Assembly (NCBI RefSeq): GCF_024172095.1
Contig: NZ_JAMZDX010000006.1
Coordinates: 186,001 to 250,000, forward strand
Source of the DNA: Kitasatospora cinereorecta
Lineage (GTDB): Bacteria > Actinomycetota > Actinomycetes > Streptomycetales > Streptomycetaceae
Length of the DNA: 64,000 nucleotides
Reading direction: 5' to 3'
This document shows positions 23,601-32,170 of this stretch, piece by piece. Made by a program: the position numbers and the translations under genes. The notes under the pieces were generated by a model. That model saw nothing but the letters and a program-made list of their open reading frames with translations, was not told where the DNA came from and did no database searches. Each line of letters opens with the position of its first letter. The stretch's first letter is position 1.

Positions 23601-24893
23601 GTGGCCACGCCGCCGACCGAGCGCCGCCGCCAGTTCCTCGGACTGCTCCCGCTGCCGGAGCGGCGCTTCATCACCGAAGCGCTGCGCACCGAGACCGTCG
23701 GCGGTGTGTTGCTGCTGCTCGCCGCCGTGGTGGCACTGATCTGGGCGAACGTCTGGCCGCACGCGTACGAGACGGTCAGCGCGTACACCATCGGCCCGTC
23801 CTCGCCGCTGCACCTGGACCTGAGCCTGGAGGCGTGGGCCAACGACGGGCTGTTGACGATCTTCTTCTTCGTGGCCGGGATCGAGCTCAAGCGCGAGTTC
23901 GTGGCCGGCGAGCTGCGCACCCCGAGGGCGGCGCTGCTGCCGGTGGCGGCGGCGGCCTGCGGGGTGGCGATGCCCGCGATCGTGTACGCGGTCACCAACT
24001 CCGGTGCCGGCGGCCATCCGGGCGGCTGGGCGATCCCGACCGCAACCGACATCGCCTTCGCGCTCGGCGTGCTGGCCGTGGTGGGCAGTCATCTGCCGTC
24101 CCCCCTGCGCGCGTTCCTGCTCACCCTCGCCGTGGTGGACGACCTGATCGCGATCCTGATCATCGCGATCTTCTACAGCTCGGGCATCAAGTTCTGGGCG
24201 CTGGGAGGGGCGCTGGCCGGGCTGGTGCTGTTCTGGTTCCTGCACCGCCGCGGCGTCCACGGCTGGTACCTGTTCGTGCCGCTGGCGTTCGTGATCTGGG
24301 CGCTGATGCACGAGAGCGGGGTGCACGCCACCGTCGCCGGTGTGGCCATGGGTCTGATGCTGCGCTGCCACACCGAGGGCGAGGAGGAGCAGTCCCCGGG
24401 CGAGCACATCGAGCACCTGGTGCGGCCGCTGTCGGCCGGGTTCGCCGTGCCGGTCTTCGCGCTGTTCGCGGCCGGGGTGACGATCTCCGGTCCGGCGCTG
24501 CGTGAGGTGTTCACCCAGGCCACGCCGCTCGGGATCGTCCTCGGCCTGCTGGTCGGCAAGACGGTCGGGGTCTTCTGCGGCACCTGGCTGACCGCCCGGT
24601 TCACCCGGGCCGAGCTGAATCCACAGTTGCGGTGGGCCGACCTGTTCGCGGTCTCCACCCTCGCCGGTATCGGCTTCACCGTCTCCCTGCTGATCAGCGA
24701 GCTCGCCTTCCCCGAGAGCGAGGCGCTGGCCGACAAGGCCAAGGCCGCGGTCCTGGTCGGCTCGGTGCTCTGCGCCCTGGTCGCCACCGTGCTGCTGAAG
24801 CTGCGCAACCGCCACTACCGGCAGCTCTGCGAGGACGAGGACCGGGATTCGGACGGCGACGGGATCCCCGACGTGTACCAACAGATCAGGTGA
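23601..24893 (+). CDS. nhaA: Na+/H+ antiporter NhaA
   Basis: 430 residues from GTG 23601, with AGGAGGT six bases upstream. It has the full set of NhaA membrane helices. Key motifs are PTATDIAFALGVLAVVG (Asp of the ion site) and LAVVDDLIAILIIAIFY (the Asp pair that binds Na+/Li+), plus ELKREFVAGELRTPR after the first dimer helices. It exchanges two H+ in for one Na+ out in characterised homologues. The cytoplasmic C-terminus ends in DEDRDSDGDGIPDVYQ, which matches a thrombospondin type 3 calcium-binding repeat and is not part of the classic NhaA fold. Confidence 0.95.
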   Translation: MATPPTERRRQFLGLLPLPERRFITEALRTETVGGVLLLLAAVVALIWANVWPHAYETVSAYTIGPSSPLHLDLSLEAWANDGLLTIFFFVAGIELKREFVAGELRTPRAALLPVAAAACGVAMPAIVYAVTNSGAGGHPGGWAIPTATDIAFALGVLAVVGSHLPSPLRAFLLTLAVVDDLIAILIIAIFYSSGIKFWALGGALAGLVLFWFLHRRGVHGWYLFVPLAFVIWALMHESGVHATVAGVAMGLMLRCHTEGEEEQSPGEHIEHLVRPLSAGFAVPVFALFAAGVTISGPALREVFTQATPLGIVLGLLVGKTVGVFCGTWLTARFTRAELNPQLRWADLFAVSTLAGIGFTVSLLISELAFPESEALADKAKAAVLVGSVLCALVATVLLKLRNRHYRQLCEDEDRDSDGDGIPDVYQQIR

Positions 24894-24991
24894 CACGCCG
24901 TCCCGAGGCGGCCCCGGAGTGGTGTCTGACTGACCGGTAGGGGCATGATGCTGAGCTGTCGACGCATGTGAATTCTGATTGGAGACCGCCG

Positions 24992-25468
24992 ATGGCCGCA
25001 GGAGCCGCAGACCCGTCCGGTAACCAGCGCACCCCACTCGAGGGTGAGCGCTCGTTCGGTCAGCTCTTCGCCGCGGTGACGGCGGACCTGTCGGCGCTGG
25101 TCCACGACGAGATCGCGCTCGCCAAGGCGGAGATCCGGACCGAGGTGAAGCGCGGTGTCGGCGCCGGTGTCTCGGTCACCGTCGCCGGCGTGGTGGCGCT
25201 GGCCGCCATCCCGATGCTGAGCTTCGCGGCGGCGTACGGGCTGCGCGCGCTGGGCCTGACCCTGGGCTGGTCCTTCCTGATCGTCGGCGGCGTGTACCTG
25301 CTGGTGGCGATCACGCTGGGCCTGCTCGCGCTGCGCTCGGTGAAGAAGATCCAGAAGCCGGAGCGGGCCATCGCGGGTGCCCAGGCGACCGCGGACGTGC
25401 TGAAGAACGCCCGTCCCCGCCCGGCCACCAAGGAGGAGATCGACCGCGCGCTGGGCCGCATCCCGTAG
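24992..25468 (+). CDS. Holin superfamily III-like membrane protein (DUF1469), Rv3669 type
   Basis: 158 residues from ATG 24992 with GGAG eight bases before. The central part has an amphipathic helix DLSALVHDEIALAKAEIRTE and two membrane helices (VTVAGVVALAAIPMLSFAAA; SFLIVGGVYLLVAITLGLLA). The C-terminus is charged. This is the Actinobacteria 'phage holin family' protein that is not phage-derived; the role is unknown. It sits between nhaA and the epoxide-hydrolase-like gene, as Rv3669 sits before Rv3670. Confidence 0.85.
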   Translation: MAAGAADPSGNQRTPLEGERSFGQLFAAVTADLSALVHDEIALAKAEIRTEVKRGVGAGVSVTVAGVVALAAIPMLSFAAAYGLRALGLTLGWSFLIVGGVYLLVAITLGLLALRSVKKIQKPERAIAGAQATADVLKNARPRPATKEEIDRALGRIP

Positions 25469-25672
25469 CCGGGCCGGGACGGGGACGGGCAGGCCGCCCA
25501 CCACACGGTAGGCGGCCTCCGGTCGAGCGCAGGGGCGCGTAACGGCGGGCGCGATCCGGTAAGTGCCGGGGGCGCGTACTGCCGGTGCTGGGGCGCGTTC
25601 CACCGGGGCCAAGGCCGTGTCCCGCGGGTGCCGTGGCCGTGTTCCCGTCCCCGGTATGACAGGCTGCGGGGT

Positions 25673-26731
25673 ATGTCGTTGGACCAGAAGCCCGTGGAGG
25701 GCGCGCCCGTTGAGCGGCCGGCACAAGAGCCCGTGGAGTCGCCCAAGGGACCCGAGAAGGTGCCCACGCCAACGCCCGCGCCAACGCCCGCGCCCGCACC
25801 GGTACCCGCGCCCGCGCCCGCGCCCGCGCCCGCGTGGAGCGTCCGCTCCGTCGGACCGTGGACCCACCGCGACCTGGCGGCCAACGGCGCGCGCTTCCAC
25901 ATCGCCGAGGCCGGTGACGGTCCGCTGGTGCTGCTGGTGCACGGCTGGCCGCAGTACTGGTGGGCGTGGCGCCACCAGCTCACCGCGCTCGCCGCGGCGG
26001 GCTACCGGGCGGTGGCGGTCGACCTGCGCGGCATGGGCGGCAGCGACCGCACGCCGCGCGGCTACGACCCGGGCAACCTGGCGCTGGACATCACCGGCGT
26101 GATCCGCTCGCTCGGCGAACGGCGCGCGCACCTGGTCGGCCACGCCACCGGCGGCACGCTCGGCTGGGTCGCCGCCGTGATGCGGCCCTCGGTGATCCAG
26201 AGCCTGACCGTGGTGTCCGCCGCGCACCCGCGCCACCTGCGCCGGGCGCTGCTCACCGACCGCCGGCAGATGGCGGCGTTCGAGCACGTGCTGGGCTTCC
26301 AGCGGCCGTGGATCCCCGAGCGCCGGCTGGTCGCCGACGACGCCGCCCTGGTCGGCGAATACCTGAACGCCTGGACCGGGCCGAACACGCTGGAGCCGGA
26401 GGCGATCCACGCCTACCGGCAGGCGATCCAGGTGCCGAGCACCGCGCACTGCTCGATCGAGCCGTACCGCTGGCTGCTGCGCTCGATGGCCCGTCCGGAC
26501 GGCATCCAGTTCGCCCGCCGGATGAAGCGGCCGATCACCGCGCCGACCCTGCACGTCCACGGCGCCGCCGACCCGGTACTGCTCGCGCAGACGGCGCTGG
26601 GCGCGGGCGAGTACGTGGAGGCGCCGTACCGGTGGCGGCTGCTGCCCGGGGTGGGGCACTTCCCCCACGAGGAGACGCCGGATCAGTTCACGGAGGAACT
26701 GCTCAACTGGATCGGCCAGCACAAGGACTGA
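25673..26731 (+). CDS. Alpha/beta hydrolase, epoxide-hydrolase-like, nucleophile missing
   Basis: 352 residues from ATG 25673. Residues ~30-60 are a Pro-Ala repeat (PTPAPTPAPAPVPAPAPA). The fold then shows the oxyanion loop LVHGWPQYWWAWRHQL, DLRGMGGSDRTP, the nucleophile elbow LVGHATGGTLGW, LHVHGAADPV (acid) and GVGHFPHEE (His). The elbow should be GxDxG (epoxide hydrolase) or GxSxG; here the nucleophile position is Ala158, encoded GCC, one base from GAC (Asp). Catalysis by the usual mechanism is not expected. The position next to marP matches EphE (Rv3670) of M. tuberculosis. Confidence 0.85.
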   Translation: MSLDQKPVEGAPVERPAQEPVESPKGPEKVPTPTPAPTPAPAPVPAPAPAPAPAWSVRSVGPWTHRDLAANGARFHIAEAGDGPLVLLVHGWPQYWWAWRHQLTALAAAGYRAVAVDLRGMGGSDRTPRGYDPGNLALDITGVIRSLGERRAHLVGHATGGTLGWVAAVMRPSVIQSLTVVSAAHPRHLRRALLTDRRQMAAFEHVLGFQRPWIPERRLVADDAALVGEYLNAWTGPNTLEPEAIHAYRQAIQVPSTAHCSIEPYRWLLRSMARPDGIQFARRMKRPITAPTLHVHGAADPVLLAQTALGAGEYVEAPYRWRLLPGVGHFPHEETPDQFTEELLNWIGQHKD

Positions 26732-26845
26732 CGGACCGTCGGGTCGATGCTCCGCACACCGCCTGACGTAAATATGACAATCGCATAGACCAGTCGCATC
26801 CCTCGGAGGCGGTTACTCCGCACAGCCCACGGGAATCCCTCCCAT

Positions 26846-27052
26846 ATGACCTGGATGCCCGAAAGCGATGGAACCCCGCGCCGACGTCGCCGCAGCGGTT
26901 CGCAGAGCGTCAACCGCCAGCCCGAATGGCCCTACCAGCCGTACGAGCCGGCCGGACGGTCGCGACGCGGGGGCAGCACACGGCTGGGCATCCCGCGGAT
27001 CCTCGGCCGCCGGGCCCGCTGGGTGGGCGCACGACTGAGGCGCGAGGCCTGA
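26846..27052 (+). CDS. Possible small basic protein
   Basis: 68 residues starting MTWMPESDGTPRRRRRSGSQ, with 16 Arg and no acidic clusters. The ribosome site is weak and I recognise no family. It fills the gap between the hydrolase and the convergent membrane hydrolase gene. It may be spurious. Confidence 0.25.
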   Translation: MTWMPESDGTPRRRRRSGSQSVNRQPEWPYQPYEPAGRSRRGGSTRLGIPRILGRRARWVGARLRREA

Positions 27053-27077
27053 AGCCCCGCGCCCCGTGGTGAGCACT

Positions 27078-27152
27078 CCGAACGCTTACCGTCCGAACGC
27101 CTGCCGCCCGAACGCCCCGAGCCTGTACGGCTGCCGTCGTACGGCTGCCGTC
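27078..27152. repeat. Short tandem repeats (15-bp x3, 14-bp x2)
   Basis: CCGAACGC recurs at 27078, 27093 and 27108 (period 15). It is followed by two exact copies of GTACGGCTGCCGTC (27125-27138, 27139-27152). The second set touches the stop of the leftward gene. Confidence 0.75.
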
Positions 27153-27849
27153 AGGTCAGCACGGTCGGCGAGACCGCGGTGAACCAGAGCAGCACGAAGG
27201 TCGCGATCGTCATCACCGGGACGAGGATCTTGGTCTCGATGTCGTTCCCGGTGCGCTTGATCAGCACGATCTCGTAGCGCTCCTTGTGCGGCCACAGCAG
27301 CGGCGCGCCCTGCTTGGTGAGGCAGTCGCCGAGCAGGTGCGCCAGCGTGCCGAGGGCCACCGCGTACGGCAGCCAGCCCGGGGCGCTGGGCATCCAGTTG
27401 TTCATGCCCGCGGTGCCGAGCGCCGCCATGCCCATCACGGTGACCCAGGCGGTCGGCCCGTCCCCCGGCGGGTGCAGGCGCAGCGCCCGGATCGCCATGG
27501 CGAGCAGGAAGAACGTCAGGCCGAGGGTGAAGTTGCGCCCCAGGAAGGTGATCCCGGCCCAGCTGCCGAGGCCCATCAGGGCCACGAACAGCAGCGAGTG
27601 GGTCGCCTTGCGGTGGCCGCCGGAGACCCACGCCACGAACTGGCAGATCACCTTGGAGACCGGGCCGAGGAAGTTGGCAATGGTGCCGTCGTGGTGGTCG
27701 AGGTCCGGCAGCAGGGCCGCTCCGGCGCACAGCACCGTGCCCATCAGGATGTCGGCCGGCTGCAGGTGGATGCCCAGCAGCGGGGGCAGGAACGGTGCGG
27801 ACGCCGCGAACAGCATCGCGCCGCTGACCGCGTGCGAGTGACCCATCAT
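27151..27849 (-). CDS. YdjM/DUF457-type membrane metal-dependent hydrolase
   Basis: 232 residues. It opens MMGHSHAVSGAMLFAASAPF with His residues expected to bind metal. Further conserved points are ALLPDLDHHDGTIANFLG, GGHRKATHSLLF and LAHLLGDCLTKQGAPLLWP. About five membrane helices are visible. This is the pattern of the membrane-bound metal-dependent hydrolases related to YdjM and phospholipase C-like folds. The substrate is unknown. It is convergent with the small ORF to its left and shares its strand with marP, from which it is separated by 209 bp. Confidence 0.85.
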   Translation of the reverse strand: MMGHSHAVSGAMLFAASAPFLPPLLGIHLQPADILMGTVLCAGAALLPDLDHHDGTIANFLGPVSKVICQFVAWVSGGHRKATHSLLFVALMGLGSWAGITFLGRNFTLGLTFFLLAMAIRALRLHPPGDGPTAWVTVMGMAALGTAGMNNWMPSAPGWLPYAVALGTLAHLLGDCLTKQGAPLLWPHKERYEIVLIKRTGNDIETKILVPVMTIATFVLLWFTAVSPTVLT

Positions 27850-28058
27850 GTCGCTTCTCTGACCTCCCGTCGGGCTCCTCCCGGCCGCGGCCCTGGTGGG
27901 CCGAACGGGTGAGCGCGGCCGACGTTATCAGGAGCGACGGACAGCGCGGCGGACAGCGCGTCAGAGGCGATCGGCGGGGCGCCCGAGGCACGCAGGCGCA
28001 CAGGCCGCGGAGGCGCAGCGATCGGCCCCGCGAAGCCACAGCGATCGGCCCCGGGCCG

Positions 28059-29243
28059 TCAGAGCGCGCAGCCCTCGGTGTCCACCCGGCCGGTCGCCGT
28101 GGCGCCCTGGGTGACGTCGTCCCGGACCTCGGCGGAGGTGAGCACGTACCCGGTGTCGGGGCTGTCCAGCGACTTGGCGAAGACCACGCCGTAGACCTGG
28201 CCCTCGGGGGTGAGCAGCGGGCCGCCACTGTTGCCCTGGCGGACCAGCGAGCGCACCGAGTAGACGTCGCGGACCACCTGGCCGCGGTGGTAGATGTCGG
28301 GACCGTTGGCCTGGATCCGGCCGCGGATGCGGGCGGGCTGGACGTTGAAGGCGCCGTTCTCCGGGAAGCCGGCGACGATCGCGCTGTCGTTGGTGCGGGC
28401 CTCGCCGGCGAAGTTCAGCGGCGGCGCGTTGAGCTTGGGCACGTCCAGGACGGCGATGTCGCGCTGCCAGTCGTAGCGGACCACGGTGGCGTCGTAGAGC
28501 TGTCCGGCGCCGGCGATCTGCACGGTCGGCTCGTCCACGCCGCCGACCACGTGGGCGTTGGTCATCACCCGGTGCGGGGCGAAGACGAAGCCGCTGCCCT
28601 CCAGCGTCTTGCCGCAGGCGGTGGCGGTGCCGACCACCTTCACCAGGCTCTGCTTGGCCTTCTGGACGGCCGGGCTGTTGGCCAGGGCCGGGTCCGGGGC
28701 CTCGACCTCGGTGATCCGCTCCGCCTCGAAGGGGTTGAACACCTGCGGGAAGCCGTTGCGGGCCAGTTCCTTGGAGAAGTCGGAGAACCAGTTCGGCGCG
28801 TCCGAGGGCAGCGTGTCCTGGACGGCTCCGAGCACCTTGGAGGTGCGGACCTGCTTGGAGACGGTCGGCAGCGAGGTGCCGGCCAGCGCCGCCCCGATCA
28901 GCCACGCCACCAGCAGCATCGAGACCACGTTGACCAGCGAGCCGCCGATCGCGTCCAGGGTCTTCACCCGGCCCTGGCCGATCCGGCCGCGCAGCTTCCA
29001 GCCGAAATGCGTGGTGACCGCCTGGCCGACCGCAGCCAGCACGATCACCACCACCACGGCGACCACCGAGGCGGTGGTCCCCGGGCCGATGTGGCGCAGC
29101 AGCAGTGGCAGCAGTTGCACCGCGATCAGGCCACCGCCGAGGAAGCCGATCACGGACAGCACGCCGACCACGAATCCCTGCCGGTAGCCGGAGACGGCGA
29201 AGCCCAGCGCGGCGGCGATCAGCAGCAGATCCAGGACGTTCAC
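28059..29243 (-). CDS. marP: MarP-type membrane serine protease
   Basis: 394 residues from GTG 29243 with GGGAGGG upstream. Four N-terminal membrane helices (CvpA-like, residues ~1-120; VNVLDLLLIAAALGFAVSGY) anchor a periplasmic chymotrypsin-like protease with catalytic His in VMTNAHVVGG, Asp in RDIAVLDV and Ser in RQGNSGGPLL. Two cysteines (TACGKTLEG and TEGCAL) could form a disulfide. In M. tuberculosis MarP (Rv3671c) is needed for acid resistance and cleaves the hydrolase RipA. The neighbours (Nudix, nth, crp, epoxide-hydrolase-like gene) match that locus. Confidence 0.92.
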   Translation of the reverse strand: MNVLDLLLIAAALGFAVSGYRQGFVVGVLSVIGFLGGGLIAVQLLPLLLRHIGPGTTASVVAVVVVIVLAAVGQAVTTHFGWKLRGRIGQGRVKTLDAIGGSLVNVVSMLLVAWLIGAALAGTSLPTVSKQVRTSKVLGAVQDTLPSDAPNWFSDFSKELARNGFPQVFNPFEAERITEVEAPDPALANSPAVQKAKQSLVKVVGTATACGKTLEGSGFVFAPHRVMTNAHVVGGVDEPTVQIAGAGQLYDATVVRYDWQRDIAVLDVPKLNAPPLNFAGEARTNDSAIVAGFPENGAFNVQPARIRGRIQANGPDIYHRGQVVRDVYSVRSLVRQGNSGGPLLTPEGQVYGVVFAKSLDSPDTGYVLTSAEVRDDVTQGATATGRVDTEGCAL

Positions 29244-29395
29244 CCGGATACCCTCCCACGTCCCGCCGGTCGGGGGACACAGCCCGACGCCGGTCGCCCG
29301 CTCGGGCCACCCCGGCGCGCGGACCCGCGGCGGACTTGCGACGGTCTGAGCAGTCGGGGCATCCGTGCGGGACCGAAGTGGCAGGAGCGGCTGAA

Positions 29396-30376
29396 GTGGC
29401 CATGTGGGAAGCGCCCGTGCAGGCGGACACCGAGTTCCTTCCGGCGCTGGACATCCCCGCGCCGGCAACCCAACGGCGCTGGACGGTGCTGCTGCGGCTG
29501 CTGCTGCTGATCCCGCAGTTCATCGTGCTGTGGGTGCTGTCGATCGTCGCGCTGGTCGTGGTGGTGATCGGCTGGTTCGGCGCCCTGTTCATGGGACGGC
29601 TGCCGGACTTCGCGGCCGGCTTCCTGCGCGGGTACCTGGAGTACGAGACCCGGGTCTACGCCTACCTGATGCTCACCGTCGACAGCTATCCGCCGTTCAG
29701 CTTCGAGGCGCCCGAGCACCCGGTCCGGGTCGAGGTGCGGCCGGGCCCGCTGAACCGGCTGGCGGTGTTCTTCCGCCTGATCCTGGCCATCCCGGCCGGC
29801 GTGGTGCAGTACGTGCTGCTGGCGGGCTGGTGGGCGGTGGCGCTGATCAACTGGCTGGTGGTGCTGATCCTCGGGCGGATGCCGGAGCCCCTGTTCGAGG
29901 CGACGGCGGCGATCCTGCGCTTCCGGATGCGGTTCGAGGCGTACATGCTGCTGCTGACCTCCGCGTACCCGAAGCGGCTCTTCGGCGAACCGCCCGGCGC
30001 CGGCGCGGTGGAGCAGCCGCCTCCCGCTCCCCCCGCGCCTCCCGCTCCCCCGGCAGCCGCGGCTCCGGCCGCCGCCCCGGAGCCCGCCCCCGCTCCCGCC
30101 CCGGCCCCCGGGACTCCTCCGGCGGGTGCGTGGCCGCCCGCCCCACCGGTCGGTGCCCTCGGGCAGCCCGGCCTGGTGAAGCAGCCCGGCACGGCGACCC
30201 GCCCGCTGGTCCTGAGCAGCGCCGGGAAGGCCCTGCTGATCATCTACATCGTGCTGGGCGTCGCCTCGTCGGTGGTCTCCTCGATCACCAACTCCGGCGA
30301 CCACGACACCACCTACGGCCAGCACCTGGTCCATCCGGTGCCCGCCGGGGTCAGTCCCGTCCCCGGGCGAGACTGA
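29396..30376 (+). CDS. DUF4389 membrane protein
   Basis: 326 residues from GTG 29396 (AGGAG eight bases upstream); ATG 29402 is the alternative. Two DUF4389 units each begin with a hydrophobic hairpin: LLRLLLLIPQFIVLWVLSIV and FFRLILAIPAGVVQYVLLAG. Each unit then has a signature such as GRLPDFAAGFLRGYLEYETR or GRMPEPLFEATAAILRFRMR. A Pro/Ala-rich linker follows, then a C-terminal membrane helix (ALLIIYIVLGVASSVVSSIT). The function is unknown. It is divergent from marP and overlaps the convergent Nudix gene by 26 bp. Confidence 0.8.
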   Translation: MAMWEAPVQADTEFLPALDIPAPATQRRWTVLLRLLLLIPQFIVLWVLSIVALVVVVIGWFGALFMGRLPDFAAGFLRGYLEYETRVYAYLMLTVDSYPPFSFEAPEHPVRVEVRPGPLNRLAVFFRLILAIPAGVVQYVLLAGWWAVALINWLVVLILGRMPEPLFEATAAILRFRMRFEAYMLLLTSAYPKRLFGEPPGAGAVEQPPPAPPAPPAPPAAAAPAAAPEPAPAPAPAPGTPPAGAWPPAPPVGALGQPGLVKQPGTATRPLVLSSAGKALLIIYIVLGVASSVVSSITNSGDHDTTYGQHLVHPVPAGVSPVPGRD

Positions 30377-31040
30377 TCGCCTCCTCGGAGAGCTCCACCG
30401 TGCGGCGGGTGTCCCACGGCCGTTCCAGTCCGCTGTAGTGCAGCACCCGGTCGATCACCCCGGCGGTGAACCCCCACACCAGACGGCCCGCCACCTCGAA
30501 GCCTGGCCCGGCGTACCCGGAGGGGTGCCGCACCCGGGCCCGGTTGGCCGGGTCGGTCAGCTCGGTCAGCGGCACCCGGAACACGGCTCCGGTCTCGGCC
30601 GGATCCACCGGCATCACCGGCGACTCCTCGCGCCACCACCCCAGCACCGGCGTGACCACGAACCCGCTCACCGGGATGTACAGCCGCGGCAGGGTGGCGA
30701 AGATCTGCACGCCGGACGGATCCAGGCCGGTCTCCTCGCGCGCCTCGCGCAGCGCCGCCGCCACCGGCCCGCTGCCGGCCGGGTCGCCGTCCTCCGGGTC
30801 CAGCGCGCCGCCCGGGAAGGACGGCTGGCCGGCATGCGAACGCAGCGACCGCGCCCGCTCGATCAGCAGCAGGTCCGGGCCGTATTCCCCCTCGCCGAAG
30901 AGCATCAGCACCGCCGACGGGCGCCCGCCCTCCGCCGGTGGCAGGAAGCGGCTCAACTGCTCGGGCAGCACGCTCTCCGCCGCCTGCCGCACCGGCAGCA
31001 GCCACGGGGGCAGTCCGTCCCGCTCGATCGCGACCGTCAT
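30351..31040 (-). CDS. Nudix hydrolase, CoA pyrophosphatase type (Rv3672c-like)
   Basis: 229 residues from ATG 31040, overlapping the nth stop as ATGA. The Nudix box is complete: GGALDPEDG, then ALREAREETGLD. Upstream lies LRSHAGQPSFPGGALD, which fits the CoA-specific signature upstream of the box (LRxHxGExxFPGG type). Predicted to hydrolyse CoA or its derivatives to 3',5'-ADP and phosphopantetheine. Forms an operon with nth, as in mycobacteria. Confidence 0.85.
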   Translation of the reverse strand: MTVAIERDGLPPWLLPVRQAAESVLPEQLSRFLPPAEGGRPSAVLMLFGEGEYGPDLLLIERARSLRSHAGQPSFPGGALDPEDGDPAGSGPVAAALREAREETGLDPSGVQIFATLPRLYIPVSGFVVTPVLGWWREESPVMPVDPAETGAVFRVPLTELTDPANRARVRHPSGYAGPGFEVAGRLVWGFTAGVIDRVLHYSGLERPWDTRRTVELSEEAISLARGRD

Positions 31041-31894
31041 TCGGCCACCGCCAGGTCCGCGACCTCGCCGCCGTGCGCCGCGGCCTCGGCCAGGGCCGCC
31101 GCCTCCCCGGGGAAGTCCGCCGGCGGACGCAGCCGCTGACCGGGCTTCCCGGCCAGCTCGTACTTGAGCAGCTTCGCCGCCTTCTCCGGGTCCTTCTCGC
31201 CCGTGCCGTACGCGGGGCAGAGCGAGGCGACCGCGCAGGCGCCGCAGGCCGGCTTCTGCGAATGGCAGACGCGGCGGCCGTGGAAGACCACCCGGTGCGA
31301 GAGCATCGTCCACTCCGACTTCGGGAAGATCGCGGCGACGGCCGCCTCGACCTTCTCCGGGTCGTCCTCCGCCGTCCAGCCGAATCGGCGGGCGAGCCGC
31401 CCGAAGTGGGTGTCCACGGTGATCCCCGGGACACCGAAGGCGTTCCCGAGCACCACGTTGGCGGTCTTGCGGCCGACGCCCGGCAGCGTCACCAGGTCCT
31501 CCAGCCGGCCGGGGACCTCGCCGCCGAAGTCGTCCCGCAGCGCGGCGGACAGGCCCAGCAGCGCCTTCGCCTTGTTCCGGAAGAACCCGGTCGGCCGGAT
31601 CAGCTCCTCCAGCTCCTCCGGCACCGCCGCCGCCATGTCCTCCGGCGTCGGGTACTTCGCGAACAGCGCCGGCGTCGTCTGGTTCACCCGCAGGTCCGTG
31701 GTCTGCGCCGACAGCACCGTGGCCACCAGCAGCTGGAACGGGTTGTCGAAGTCCAGCTCGGGATGCGCGTACGGATACAGCTCCGCCAGCTCCCGGTTGA
31801 TCTTCCGCGCCCGCCGCACCATCCCCAGATGGGTCTCCGGCTTCCTCGGCTTCGCCTTCGGCGCCGCCACCTTCCGGACCTTGCTCTCAGCCAT
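31037..31894 (-). CDS. nth: Endonuclease III
   Basis: 285 residues. The helix-hairpin-helix LPGVGRKTANVVL contains catalytic Lys143, and Asp161 lies in VDTHFGRLARR. The [4Fe-4S] ligands C210, C217, C220 and C226 keep the C-x6-C-x2-C-x5-C spacing. It removes oxidised pyrimidines (glycosylase and AP lyase). A basic N-terminal extension and an Ala/Glu-rich C-terminal tail of ~30 residues are extra compared with E. coli Nth (211 residues). Confidence 0.95.
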   Translation of the reverse strand: MAESKVRKVAAPKAKPRKPETHLGMVRRARKINRELAELYPYAHPELDFDNPFQLLVATVLSAQTTDLRVNQTTPALFAKYPTPEDMAAAVPEELEELIRPTGFFRNKAKALLGLSAALRDDFGGEVPGRLEDLVTLPGVGRKTANVVLGNAFGVPGITVDTHFGRLARRFGWTAEDDPEKVEAAVAAIFPKSEWTMLSHRVVFHGRRVCHSQKPACGACAVASLCPAYGTGEKDPEKAAKLLKYELAGKPGQRLRPPADFPGEAAALAEAAAHGGEVADLAVAE

Positions 31895-31896
31895 GT

Positions 31897-32140
31897 CCGA
31901 AGGCTACGCCGAACCGCCGCACCCCCGGCACCGATTCCCGCCGAACCTGCCCTGCGGGGAGCGGGCGTTCGGGGGCCGAAAGGGCCTTGAGGCCGCTGAA
32001 GAGGAAGGTGCCGGTGAGCCCCGAAGGCTACGCCGAACCGCCGCACCCCCGGCACCGATTCCGACCGAACCCGCACCGCGCGGGGCAGGCGATCAGGAGC
32101 GGAAGCTACGCCGAACCCCCGCATCCCCGGCACCGACCCC
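31897..32140. repeat. Intergenic ~41-bp direct repeats
   Basis: A unit starting CCGAAGGCTACGCCGAACCG and continuing through CGCACCCCCGGCACCGATTCC occurs at 31897-31938 and again at 32021-32062 almost without change. A diverged third copy lies at about 32100-32140. The GC-rich stretches between copies also share GGGGCRGGCGATCAGG-type tails. They fill the gap between nth and the PEP-mutase-like gene. Confidence 0.8.
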
Positions 32141-32170
32141 GGCCCAACCAGCCCCGCGCGGGGCGGGCGA

